Source of the DNA: Streptococcus devriesei DSM 19639
GTDB taxonomy: Bacteria; Bacillota; Bacilli; Lactobacillales; Streptococcaceae
Assembly: GCF_000423725.1 (NCBI RefSeq)
Contig: NZ_KE384085.1
Location: 35,713 to 99,712 of the forward strand
Length of the DNA: 64,000 nucleotides
Direction of reading: 5' to 3'
Part shown: piece by piece, positions 56,595 through 64,000 of the stretch
How the letters are laid out: every line of letters begins with the position of its first letter
How positions within the stretch are numbered: the stretch's first letter is position 1
Made by a program: the position numbers and the translations under genes
The notes under the pieces: model-generated
Told to the model about the DNA's origin: nothing
What the model saw: only the letters and a program-made list of their open reading frames with translations
Database searches by the model: none

Positions 56595-57836
56595 ATGACG
56601 GAAAAAACGTGTTTTGTTGTCATGGGGTATGGTACAAAAAAGATTCCTGGAACCTTAGTTAAACTGAATTTAGATGATATTTATTTTAACTTTATAAAGC
56701 CTGTATTATCAAGAAATCATTTAAAATCTATATATTCTACAGAAGCTTATCGTGGAGATGAGGTGCCTACTACAATTTCTATTAGTAAAAGCTTTATTCA
56801 GTCAATATTTTTATCAGATATTGTAATTGCTGATATTAGTACACTTAATCAAAATGCAATTTATGAATTAGGATTAAGACATGCAATGAGGCCAAAGTCA
56901 ACAATAATTCTTTGCGAAGAGGATACAATTAATAAACATCCATTCTTTGATATCTCTATGAATCCACAGTTAAGGTATCACAGAAAGAAAATATTATCTA
57001 ATGAAGTATATAAGCAATCAATTCAAAAAAAATTAGAACAAATATTAAAAACTTGTATCGAAGCTGATGATAAATATGTTGATAGTCCTGTATTTGATTT
57101 AAATCTATACAGGATAGAACCCATATTAAAGAAAAAACTTAAATCAATAGATCAAGGTAATTCAATACGAACATTGACTTTAAAAGCTAATGAATTAAAA
57201 GAAAATGAAGATTTTAAAAAGGCAGAAGAATATTATTTTAAAGTATTAGGTTTAACTTTTGACGAGGATGTATTTTCTCAATACATATTATGTCGTTATA
57301 AAAAGGACTTATCTATAAACAATCTATTGTCAACGTTATCTTACGTTAACAATAAAATTGACTTATCAACCACAACCCATGAAGATTTGTTAGGTATCAT
57401 TGCTGCTATTAACAAAAACATCTTTAATCAAACTGGCCAAGCTAGATATTTAGATCAAGCAAGAAGATACTATAAGAATGGTTCCAACTTTGAGAGTGGT
57501 AATTTATATTGCGCTCGAAATTATTGCTCCCTTCTCTTAAAACAATATATGATAACAAAAGATATTGAATTGATTAAAGAATATTATTATACAGCTGTTC
57601 ATTTTGCTAAAACATGTATAACTGAAGCTGCAAATATCAGACGAGAAGAAACCAATTTTGATGACACTTGGTATAATGAAAATTTAAAAGATTTAAATTT
57701 TATTGCTTTTGGAATTAAAGACTCTTTTATTGAATTTAATCCTGTTACAAAGCGACAAGAAGAAACAATTAACAAAGGTCGCAAAGAACTCATAAATGAT
57801 TATTATAAAACTCGTAAAATAGTAAAAGGAAAGTGA
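56595..57836 (+). CDS. Protein with N-terminal TIR/nucleoside deoxyribosyltransferase-like domain and helical repeat C-terminus
   Basis: The 413-aa protein starts with a TIR/deoxyribosyltransferase-like Rossmann domain (1-130): CFVVMGYG, DIVIADIS (75-82) and NQNAIYELGLRHAM with E91 in the position of the catalytic Glu of these families. A helical TPR-like half follows (about 170-400), as in proteins annotated with TRAFs-binding or DUF4071-type domains. A 60-base stretch in this gene (57181-57240) has 11 G+C against 31 in a stretch of ald (55441-55500), so it looks acquired. It faces the caspase operon convergently. A role in defence by NAD or nucleotide cleavage is an inference. Confidence 0.7.
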   Translation: MTEKTCFVVMGYGTKKIPGTLVKLNLDDIYFNFIKPVLSRNHLKSIYSTEAYRGDEVPTTISISKSFIQSIFLSDIVIADISTLNQNAIYELGLRHAMRPKSTIILCEEDTINKHPFFDISMNPQLRYHRKKILSNEVYKQSIQKKLEQILKTCIEADDKYVDSPVFDLNLYRIEPILKKKLKSIDQGNSIRTLTLKANELKENEDFKKAEEYYFKVLGLTFDEDVFSQYILCRYKKDLSINNLLSTLSYVNNKIDLSTTTHEDLLGIIAAINKNIFNQTGQARYLDQARRYYKNGSNFESGNLYCARNYCSLLLKQYMITKDIELIKEYYYTAVHFAKTCITEAANIRREETNFDDTWYNENLKDLNFIAFGIKDSFIEFNPVTKRQEETINKGRKELINDYYKTRKIVKGK

Positions 57837-57853
57837 ACTGCGGTTCACTTTCC
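57828..57853 (-). terminator. Terminator of the TIR-caspase operon
   Basis: An 11-bp perfect hairpin GGAAAGTGAAC/GTTCACTTTCC with a 4-base loop overlaps the stop codon of the convergent gene. On the minus strand it runs into TTTTACTATTTT. Confidence 0.75.
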
Positions 57854-57899
57854 CAGACTAAAGATAAAGAGACTAGAACACGATGTTCTAACTCCTTTT

Positions 57900-58880
57900 T
57901 CAAAATCTCTTATTGCGAGATAATTTCCAATAATGAAGACCTAAAGGAGTTAATTTACAACTCTTACTATTCATTGCCGCAAAGTACATGTGCTCTTCAC
58001 CAACGGGTTCTATTAGCCCCACACTTTCATATAATTGTAATTCTTTAAACTTCTCAACATTAATCTGTTTGGCATAAGGTTCTTTATATTCGTGAGTTGT
58101 TTCAGGAGTATTAGTAAATTCGAATGATGGGTCTAATTGAAATTCTGAAGTCGGTTCTGCAAAGTATTGGTGAAGTTTCCGTAAAACTTTTTTAGAAACT
58201 TTGGCTTCTACAGTCCTAATTGGTAAAAAGCCTGTGATATTCGTTTTAAATAATGGTCTTTGTTCCCAAGAACCAAGTGATTGATCCACAAAAGAATATA
58301 AACTAGCAGGTGTGATATTTCCACCAACATCTGCTGCTCCACCTTTTAGCCCTTGTATCAGTAACTCAGTAAATACCCCGTGACCAGATATACCATCTTC
58401 TTTGGCAACCTCATCACGATTACTTGATGTTAATATAGTAACTCCTTTTCCGATAATTGCATCAGAAGAATTAATTGTACTAAAATCGCCTAATTTACCA
58501 GAGTAACAACAATCTAGAATGATAATCTTATTTCTACTTTTTGAATTATTCGCCATTTGTAAAATATCATTCATTGATATTCCCATATCTCTACCATTAA
58601 AATCTGGTGTTACTATTTGGCCAGCTAACTCGTCTGTCCCATGACCCGAAAAATAGAATAGCGCTATATCAGGTTCTCCTTCATCAAAGAGAGTGTGCAA
58701 AAGATCAAGCACTTCTGATTTACTAGTTACATCTAACTCAAGTTTAACATCAAAATTTGGAGAACCGTCTCCGTTTTCTTTAAGAAGTTCAGCAATTTCA
58801 ATTGCATCATTAACGCACCCAGCCAAAGATGCTTGAGGATAATTATCAATACCAATAACTAAAGCTTTATTTCTTAACAT
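57900..58880 (-). CDS. Caspase-like (C14) cysteine protease, Thoeris type IV-like effector
   Basis: The 326-aa protein has a caspase-fold domain (1-220) with the catalytic His in FYFSGHG (H80) and the catalytic Cys in IILDCCYSG (C125, second Cys). A C-terminal region (about 225-326), winged-helix-like by eye, ends LTPLGLHYWKL. In published type IV Thoeris, a TIR protein makes N7-cADPR that activates a caspase-like protease which then degrades host proteins. This gene follows the TIR gene by 11 bases, with AAGGAG seven bases before ATG. Function here is inferred from that pairing. Confidence 0.82.
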   Translation of the reverse strand: MLRNKALVIGIDNYPQASLAGCVNDAIEIAELLKENGDGSPNFDVKLELDVTSKSEVLDLLHTLFDEGEPDIALFYFSGHGTDELAGQIVTPDFNGRDMGISMNDILQMANNSKSRNKIIILDCCYSGKLGDFSTINSSDAIIGKGVTILTSSNRDEVAKEDGISGHGVFTELLIQGLKGGAADVGGNITPASLYSFVDQSLGSWEQRPLFKTNITGFLPIRTVEAKVSKKVLRKLHQYFAEPTSEFQLDPSFEFTNTPETTHEYKEPYAKQINVEKFKELQLYESVGLIEPVGEEHMYFAAMNSKSCKLTPLGLHYWKLSRNKRF

Positions 58881-58891
58881 TATCTAACTCC

Positions 58892-59269
58892 TTACAATTT
58901 ATTAATCCAATTTGAAATGTTTGACCATGTCCAATCCATCAATCTAATATAACCACATTCATCCGGTACACTAATACCTGAGTGACTATCATTTCCATAA
59001 ATTCCAATTATTGGTATATACTCTTCCTTTGCACATTTCATTTCCCAGATTTGTCCACTAGCATTTTTTGTGTTTTGGGTAATTATTGAAATCATACCAT
59101 CGCAACCTTTTATTCTAGTTCTACAATTTGTTTTCCAATTTGAATTCCATGGTTCTTTGACTGACATATCTACAAATTCAAATGGGCTATTTACATTTCT
59201 TGACTGCCCTTTTAAAAGGTCTCTCAATCTCTCATCTTCAATAGTAAAGCTTATAAATATTCTCTTCAC
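58892..59269 (-). CDS. Single-domain TIR-like (ThsB/DUF1863) protein
   Basis: The 125-aa protein is a stand-alone TIR fold: RIFISFTIEDE at strand A, CDGMISIIT at strand C, and SGQIWEMKCA with E76 at the catalytic Glu position. It ends with a Trp-rich TWSNISNW helix. ThsB proteins of Thoeris produce NAD-derived signal nucleotides after phage sensing. It starts with GTG, AAAGGAG 6 bases upstream, and is cotranscribed with the caspase gene from its own promoter. The signal molecule is not known for this protein. Confidence 0.82.
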   Translation of the reverse strand: MKRIFISFTIEDERLRDLLKGQSRNVNSPFEFVDMSVKEPWNSNWKTNCRTRIKGCDGMISIITQNTKNASGQIWEMKCAKEEYIPIIGIYGNDSHSGISVPDECGYIRLMDWTWSNISNWINKL

Positions 59270-59299
59270 AATAATCTCCTTTAAATATTATATAGTTCT

Positions 59300-59330
59300 A
59301 TTATACCACTAGCATAGCAGTTTTTATCAA
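59300..59330 (-). promoter_or_regulatory. Promoter of the TIR-caspase pair
   Basis: TTGATA (59330-59325) and TATAAT (59305-59300) with an extended TGG; spacing 19, which the extended -10 may tolerate. The -35 overlaps the stop of the upstream gene, so TIR-caspase can be transcribed separately from it. Confidence 0.55.
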
Positions 59331-59890
59331 ATGATCTTTCCTTCAATTTTGTTAAAAACTTTTTCTATTTCCTTTTTCCAATAGAGTAATTGTTTTTTTA
59401 AAATAGTTTCAAAAAAACAATCTATTTCGTCTTTAGAATCCAAAGAAAAGTTGGATACTGAAATGATATTTTCATCGTCTTTTAAAATACCATCAATTGT
59501 TAGATTTTGCTGTTTTATAATTAAAATAGGAATGCTATTTGAAACTGCCATAGCTCCCTCAATCTGACAAAATGAACTGGTAATCCATTTCCCATCTATT
59601 TTTTGTTCTTCAGATTCAAAAAAGATATCTTTTTTTATTCCCCCTTTTTTTATGGTTCCAGACTCAATATAAGTATGGCCAAAAGCTAATATAACCATAC
59701 CATAGCACCTTTTTATCATTTCATTCAATACGCTCAAGGATTCATATGGTGAATAGTCCTCAGCTTGAAGAGTTATAGTCTCTATTCCCTGTTCTTCTAA
59801 AGTTGTTTTCAGCTTATCAAGAAAATATTGCTGCTCATTAGTAAAAGGGTTGGGACGACTTAAAAATACACGAATCATCTTGTTTTGCAT
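59327..59890 (-). CDS. Second TIR/deoxyribosyltransferase-like protein, 187 aa
   Basis: The 187-aa protein begins MIRVFLSRPNPF, then a CYGMVILAFGHT strand and SSFCQIEGAMA with E111 at the position of a TIR/deoxyribosyltransferase catalytic Glu, followed by IPILII. The insert of about 35 residues between the central strand and the Glu is unusual. AGGAGG lies 6 bases before the ATG. It precedes the TIR-caspase genes by about 57 bases on the same strand, so it may add a second sensor or signal to the system. No named family is recognised with certainty. Confidence 0.65.
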   Translation of the reverse strand: MQNKMIRVFLSRPNPFTNEQQYFLDKLKTTLEEQGIETITLQAEDYSPYESLSVLNEMIKRCYGMVILAFGHTYIESGTIKKGGIKKDIFFESEEQKIDGKWITSSFCQIEGAMAVSNSIPILIIKQQNLTIDGILKDDENIISVSNFSLDSKDEIDCFFETILKKQLLYWKKEIEKVFNKIEGKII

Positions 59891-60250
59891 AATTAACCTC
59901 CTAATAATAATTACTTATAATGTAAAAATAGATGATATAAGCATCTGAGACGATTTTATTTTTTGCCTCAACCTTATTGTACTCTAAAAATAAAACTACT
60001 CAGATAAGATAGCATGATATTATACTATCTAAGTCTACAAAACTACTTTATATCAATAAAACTTGACACAAAAAGAGAAACGCTATTATGTCAAAAAAGT
60101 CTATATTATTTTAGAAATCTTAAAAGTCTTCCCGATTCTCTGCTTTATGTGCTTAATCTACCACGCTGCTTTGGACATCAAAAAGGAGAATACTAACTTA
60201 GTCCTCTCCATGTATTAATATAAATTTCCCCATTATAGTTAACAATGATC
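59891..60250. other. Non-coding AT-rich stretch upstream of the defence genes
   Basis: It holds the ribosome-binding site of the 187-aa gene at its left edge and possible weak -10 boxes such as TACAAT on the minus strand. A 60-codon plus-strand frame (60014-60196) has no ribosome-binding site and no recognisable product. No gene is supported. Confidence 0.5.
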
Positions 60251-60307
60251 AAAAACCACGAACTATTCTCAAGCCTTTAGAGCTGGTGAGAATGCTCGTG
60301 GTTTTTT
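60251..60307 (+). repeat. Right boundary repeat of the defence island (ald terminator copy)
   Basis: A 57-base near-copy of 56098-56151. It folds through CCACGA/TCGTGG and an inner ATTCTC/GAGAAT, so it is still a hairpin with TTTTTT. Bases 1-32 match exactly. Confidence 0.88.
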
Positions 60308-60405
60308 AAGTGTTTGCGGATTTCCATTTTTGAGTTTATAACTGTCAATCTTATCTTCGTAAGGCCATTTCGTAAAGAAAATACTGCAAGCACTAGCTTT
60401 TTAGG

Positions 60406-61071
60406 CTAACTCTTGGGGTGCTGGACAAATACAGAACACTTTTTTTCTATTATCAGTATCCTTAAAAAATTTGTGATTTCTGTAGCAAAAACCGTAGGCA
60501 TCTCAGTGTTTAAGAGATGTCCGCCTTTTTTTATGACAGAAAGTTTGGCCTTGGGAATCAGCTCTGCCATTTCTTTTGCAGGCAAAAGATTAGGCTTGTC
60601 CTTTTGCCCGCAGAGAATCAAAGTTGGTAGCTGAATATGTTTGATCCTTTCGCTTAAATCAAGATTGGACATGGACTTTAAAAAGGTAAGGAAAGGCCTT
60701 TTAGCTTCTCCCCGTTTTTTAAAAACCGACTGAGGCAAGAGTTGAAAGACTAGCAGCTGCAGCTTGTAGAGAAGATTTCCCTTCAAATGATACTGCGCGC
60801 CAGAGATGATAAGACCTTTGAGATGCATAAAGTGATACTGACTCAATGCCAGAGCCAGCACACCGCCCAAGGACAAACCGATTAAAATAAAATCTTCTTC
60901 TATCTCTTGGAGTCTGTTAGCCACTTGCTCTGTCAAGGTCGCAAAATTTTCAGGTATTTTCCCGTCTTCAAATAACTCTAAAGCCAAGTAGTCCTGACGA
61001 GGCAGGGCTGCTGTCACATCATCCCAAACTGTCTTGTCCTGTCCTAAGCCGTGCAAAAAGATTAGCTTCAT
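60406..61071 (-). CDS. Alpha/beta hydrolase
   Basis: The 221-aa protein has FLHGLGQD near its start and the nucleophile elbow IGLSLGGV, with a later DKPNLL and GGHLLN for the acid and His. Substrate unknown. GAAGGAG upstream overlaps the stop of the GNAT gene. It is the last gene of mcrB-mcrC-GNAT-hydrolase. Confidence 0.82.
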   Translation of the reverse strand: MKLIFLHGLGQDKTVWDDVTAALPRQDYLALELFEDGKIPENFATLTEQVANRLQEIEEDFILIGLSLGGVLALALSQYHFMHLKGLIISGAQYHLKGNLLYKLQLLVFQLLPQSVFKKRGEAKRPFLTFLKSMSNLDLSERIKHIQLPTLILCGQKDKPNLLPAKEMAELIPKAKLSVIKKGGHLLNTEMPTVFATEITNFLRILIIEKKCSVFVQHPKS

Positions 61072-61074
61072 GGC

Positions 61075-61611
61075 TCATACTCCTTCGGTCACGTCTATCC
61101 AGTAACGCTTCATCATATCCCCTGTAGACTCATCCAGACGGCTGTCTTCATAGACACCACCATTGGCTATAATCGTACGTTCAGAGCCAATATTTCCGTC
61201 TGCACAGGTCAGCAAAACCTTTTCAATGCCCAATTTCTTAGCTTCTGACAGCGCCAAACGCAGCTGCTCTTTAGCATAGCCTTTCTGACGTTCATCGGGC
61301 CGAATGGAATAGCCAATGTGTCCTGAAACATTAAGCAAGCCTAAACTATTGAGATAGTGTCTGACATTGCAAATGCCAACCATCCGCTTATCGGACGGGC
61401 GAATGCAGAGAAAAGCTGTCGCTGTCCAGCCTTCTGCTGCCGGTTTATCCCTTGACAATTTTTCTAAGTAGACCATCCAGTCAGACATCTCATCAAATCG
61501 ATCAAGACCGGCTCCGCCGTGCATGTGCTCATCTTTAAAAGTTTCCTTATAAACCAGTAATTCCTCTTCCCAGTCAAGACTGGGGCGGACTAAGATTAGG
61601 TTTTCAGTCAT
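61075..61611 (-). CDS. GNAT N-acetyltransferase
   Basis: The 178-aa GNAT protein carries the acetyl-CoA loop region SIRPDERQKGYAKEQL and the downstream VLLTCADGNIGS. It resembles RimJ/L-type or small-molecule acetyltransferases; target unknown. Its start overlaps the mcrC stop by 8 bases. Confidence 0.8.
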   Translation of the reverse strand: MTENLILVRPSLDWEEELLVYKETFKDEHMHGGAGLDRFDEMSDWMVYLEKLSRDKPAAEGWTATAFLCIRPSDKRMVGICNVRHYLNSLGLLNVSGHIGYSIRPDERQKGYAKEQLRLALSEAKKLGIEKVLLTCADGNIGSERTIIANGGVYEDSRLDESTGDMMKRYWIDVTEGV

Positions 61612-62930
61612 TAGTTTGTTCGCTTTCGTTTAAAGTTTTAATGGTTTCTTGAAAAGAAACTTCGTTTGCTTGGATTTGATGGACAAAGTCTGCATAGCTA
61701 ACAGTGGTTTGGGGAATCAAGAGAGACCATTTTTTCAAAATTCCACCGTAACCTGCAAGCTTTCCAATATAATTAACAACTTCTCTTTCAGTACTTGGAA
61801 ATAGCAAGCCAGCCACCTTAGCTTCTAAAACATAAGTATAACTAATCAACTGGAATAGATCCTCTCGGACAATCCCCTTCGCAGTCGTTTCCAATTTTTT
61901 ATATTTAGCATCTAAAATGATACTTAACTCGCGGCTATAAAAGTCTGGATAAACTGTTCTTGTCCTGTCAGAAAAAACAGAAATACCACCCGTACTAGCC
62001 TTATTCTGCGGATGCTCAAATTCCTTTCCAAGCAAGGTCGCTAGATATTCTTCCCAAAACCAGGCGACATCAAAGAGAAGGCCGTGGATTTTTTGATTGG
62101 ATTGATTCAGCCCATGCTTTTCTTGACGCAAAATCATCAGGCAAAGCCGCTGTAAAGTCCGATATTCATGATAGTAAGCATGACGGATAGGTTTATTTTG
62201 ATTTTCTCTGATGATCTTAACCCTATCTGAAAATCGATAACTGGGTGTTACCCGTACAATTTCAGCTACATTTTCCTTAACTGAAGATGAGCTGGACAAA
62301 AGCGCTCTGCCATTGGGAACAGTATGCTGAATAAAGGCAATGGTGTGGCGAACCAGCTGCATGAGGACATTATCAAAGGAAAATTCCCTAGTTGAATAAG
62401 CTGTTTTCCCTGTAAAAGGTGTGTTCTGCTTAATATGTCTGGCAACTGCTATTGTCCCCTTGATATGACTGTCATTGTAGAAAAAGCGCTGGTATTCCTT
62501 ATAAAGCCCCTTACGCAAGGCTGCCTCAAGATATTTGGGAAAGAGATAGACTAATAGCTGGTACCAGCTGTCTTCCTGAGACAGGCCGACATCAAGACTA
62601 GTCAGATTGAGCTGCAGTACCTTTTGCAGCATGTAATGCAAGAAATAGTCATCATCTCCAGTAGCAAAACGCGAATGAATGCTCAAGCGCTCCTCCCCAC
62701 AGCCCAGAAAACCGATAATATTTTGCGTTTTAATCCGATCATTGACTGTCTCCAGCACCTTACCATCTTTTTCCAAATCAAGAGAATCCAGCAAATCATG
62801 CGGGAAAATAAAGAGATTTGTCCTCTTGGGAAAGACTTTCCAGCGTTCTATCCAACAATTTTTCTGACAGCCGAGGATAAGAAGCTTCAAATTCAGACCT
62901 AGCTACTGAATTATTATCCGTCAGTCTCAT
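61604..62930 (-). pseudogene. mcrC: McrC restriction component, apparent frameshift
   Basis: McrC supplies the PD-(D/E)xK nuclease that works with McrB on modified cytosine DNA. The main frame (62890-61604) begins at a TTG with no ribosome-binding site, and its first 25 or so residues are not McrC-like before IFPHDLLDS. Another frame begins at ATG 62930, overlaps mcrB by 17 bases, has GGAA upstream and reads MRLTDNNSVARSEFEASYPR before a stop at 62796. The two join in frame if one T is removed near 62805-62822. The C-terminal nuclease part is intact, with YPDFYSRELSIILDAKYK. Loss of function or a recoding event is possible. Confidence 0.75.
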
Positions 62931-64000
62931 CTGACTCTTCCTTTTCTATTAAGTTGTAAGCATTTTCTAGCTCTTTCAGCTTTTCTACCTCATCATAGGA
63001 ACCGCGTAGGTAATCCTCTAAAAGTGGTTCTACGTAATCTGACCAAAGCTCTGCTGTAGTTACTTCTTCCTTATCTAAATCCATAAAGTAAGATGGACCG
63101 ATTTGATAATGCCGCCCAAGTTCCTCATTACTTTCAATAGCAGCATTCAATCGTCTTAATCTACCTTTAACCTCTTCATCACTAAGCATCTCATCTGCCC
63201 TATCCTCTGCCGTCACCTCGACAAACCTGAAACGTCGGCGCATAGCAAAATCAAAAGTATCAACCGAGCGATCAATATCATTCATGGTACCAATGATATA
63301 GACATTTTCAGGAATATAAAATTTCTCATCCGTTTCATGTAAATTAGCATATTGAGTTAAAACGGCTCCCTTCTCTCCGCGGTAACTCGGATCAATGGCG
63401 AAGAATAATTCTCCAAAAATCTTGGAAATCTCCCCGCGATTGATTTCATCAATGATGAAGACGAAGTTTTTGTTTAGATCTTCTCTTGCTTTCTTACAGA
63501 ATTCCTTAAAAATCCCATCCCGCAGTTCAAAACCGATACTCCCATCTCCATTTGAAACAGGACGCAGCCCCTCCACAAAATCCGTATAATCATAAGACGG
63601 ATGGAATTGGACAAAACCAATTTGGTCATCATTTCCGCCAGTCAGCTCCTCAGCAATCTGCTTAGCAAGGTAAGTTTTCCCAGTACCCGGTGCACCTCGG
63701 AGAATGAGGTTGGGTGAGGATGTTAATCTTCGCACATAATCTTGTATTTCAGGATTCGCATGGGATTCTGTTAACATTTCACTTTGAGTCTTTTCTTTAT
63801 ATTCCAATATAAATTGATCCCCTTCATTTCCAAACCTTTTCAAGCATTCTTGAACAAACATCAAAGTCGAAAATATATTCCAACAATAAATAACAAAATA
63901 GTTTGTATTACTTTCATACACTAAAAATTCTATTGAATTTCTATACTCTTTAATTTCTTGGATTGAATCAAAAATTCCTTTTATAATTCCACTATCAGGT
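62914..64000 (-). CDS. mcrB: McrB AAA+ GTPase, 5' part cut by the window
   Basis: McrB binds modified DNA and drives translocation with GTP. The visible C-terminal two thirds have the P-loop GAPGTGKTY, the Walker B region FVFIIDEINRGEIS, the conserved TMNDIDRSV and the arginine-rich AMRRRFRF. The frame is open to 64000 with no start, so the GTG at 63921 is not the real start and the N-terminal recognition domain lies outside. Followed directly by mcrC. Confidence 0.9.
   Translation of the reverse strand, partial: PDSGIIKGIFDSIQEIKEYRNSIEFLVYESNTNYFVIYCWNIFSTLMFVQECLKRFGNEGDQFILEYKEKTQSEMLTESHANPEIQDYVRRLTSSPNLILRGAPGTGKTYLAKQIAEELTGGNDDQIGFVQFHPSYDYTDFVEGLRPVSNGDGSIGFELRDGIFKEFCKKAREDLNKNFVFIIDEINRGEISKIFGELFFAIDPSYRGEKGAVLTQYANLHETDEKFYIPENVYIIGTMNDIDRSVDTFDFAMRRRFRFVEVTAEDRADEMLSDEEVKGRLRRLNAAIESNEELGRHYQIGPSYFMDLDKEEVTTAELWSDYVEPLLEDYLRGSYDEVEKLKELENAYNLIEKEESDETDG

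Noticed and set aside
60014..60196. 60-codon plus-strand frame before the right boundary repeat
   Set aside because: No ribosome-binding site, no recognised domain, AT-rich stretch where such frames arise by chance.
63919..63921. GTG as start of mcrB
   Set aside because: The frame stays open without a stop to 64000 and the family has a larger N-terminal domain, so the gene simply runs off the window.

Overview
The window looks like a chromosomal segment of a low-GC Firmicute, almost certainly a Streptococcus. Gene content and order (pdhDABC, clpB, cdaA-cdaR-glmM, murT-gatD, rnjB, rqcH, alsS-aldB, rmlABC, metA, apt, recJ-rnz-hflX-miaA, ald) recall the mutans group from memory. That species-level placement is an inference; no database was searched. 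Start sites were chosen from Shine-Dalgarno spacing, so several genes are shorter than their longest open frames.

1-13.4 kb: the pyruvate dehydrogenase operon (pdhD-A-B-C, minus strand) behind a promoter with a perfect CcpA cre site at its start point; the disaggregase gene clpB; the cdaA-cdaR-glmM operon linking c-di-AMP synthesis to amino-sugar supply; and murT-gatD, which amidate lipid II. 13.5-21.3 kb: an ABC-F ATPase; an exopolysaccharide-type operon (UDP-GlcNAc 2-epimerase, membrane protein with a degenerate GGDEF-like domain, 46-aa membrane peptide, processive GT2 synthase, GH8 hydrolase); and a membrane-anchored matrixin protease. 21.3-36.8 kb: secreted DUF1307-like protein, esterase, CHY zinc-finger protein, RNase J2, a COG2984-type ABC importer, RqcH, an amino-acid permease, the acetoin branch (alsS-aldB), a TPR protein, an AI-2E-type permease and a Nudix hydrolase. 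36.8-54.2 kb: a lactonase-like and a TIM-barrel protein, rmlABC for dTDP-rhamnose, a FAD oxidoreductase, Nif3, TrmK, DnaD, MetA behind a MET-box, Apt, and the miaA...recJ series.

Two non-coding copies of a 287-288 bp element (38985-39271 and 54426-54713, opposite orientations) each sit inside a duplicated intrinsic terminator. They carry imperfect terminal inverted repeats and a nested hairpin core. They look like a terminator-targeting miniature mobile element with 25-29 bp target duplications.

56.1-60.3 kb is an AT-rich island bounded by two near-identical copies of the ald terminator. It holds a caspase-like protease and a single-domain ThsB-like TIR protein in one operon, the arrangement known as type IV Thoeris. 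A second TIR/deoxyribosyltransferase-like protein lies upstream on the same strand, and a third such domain fused to a helical repeat region lies on the convergent strand. About 1.3 kb further on is an McrBC restriction locus whose mcrC carries an apparent single-base frameshift near its 5' end; mcrB runs off the window. The right end is therefore a defence hotspot, and its three-TIR-plus-caspase arrangement is the best candidate here for an undescribed system.
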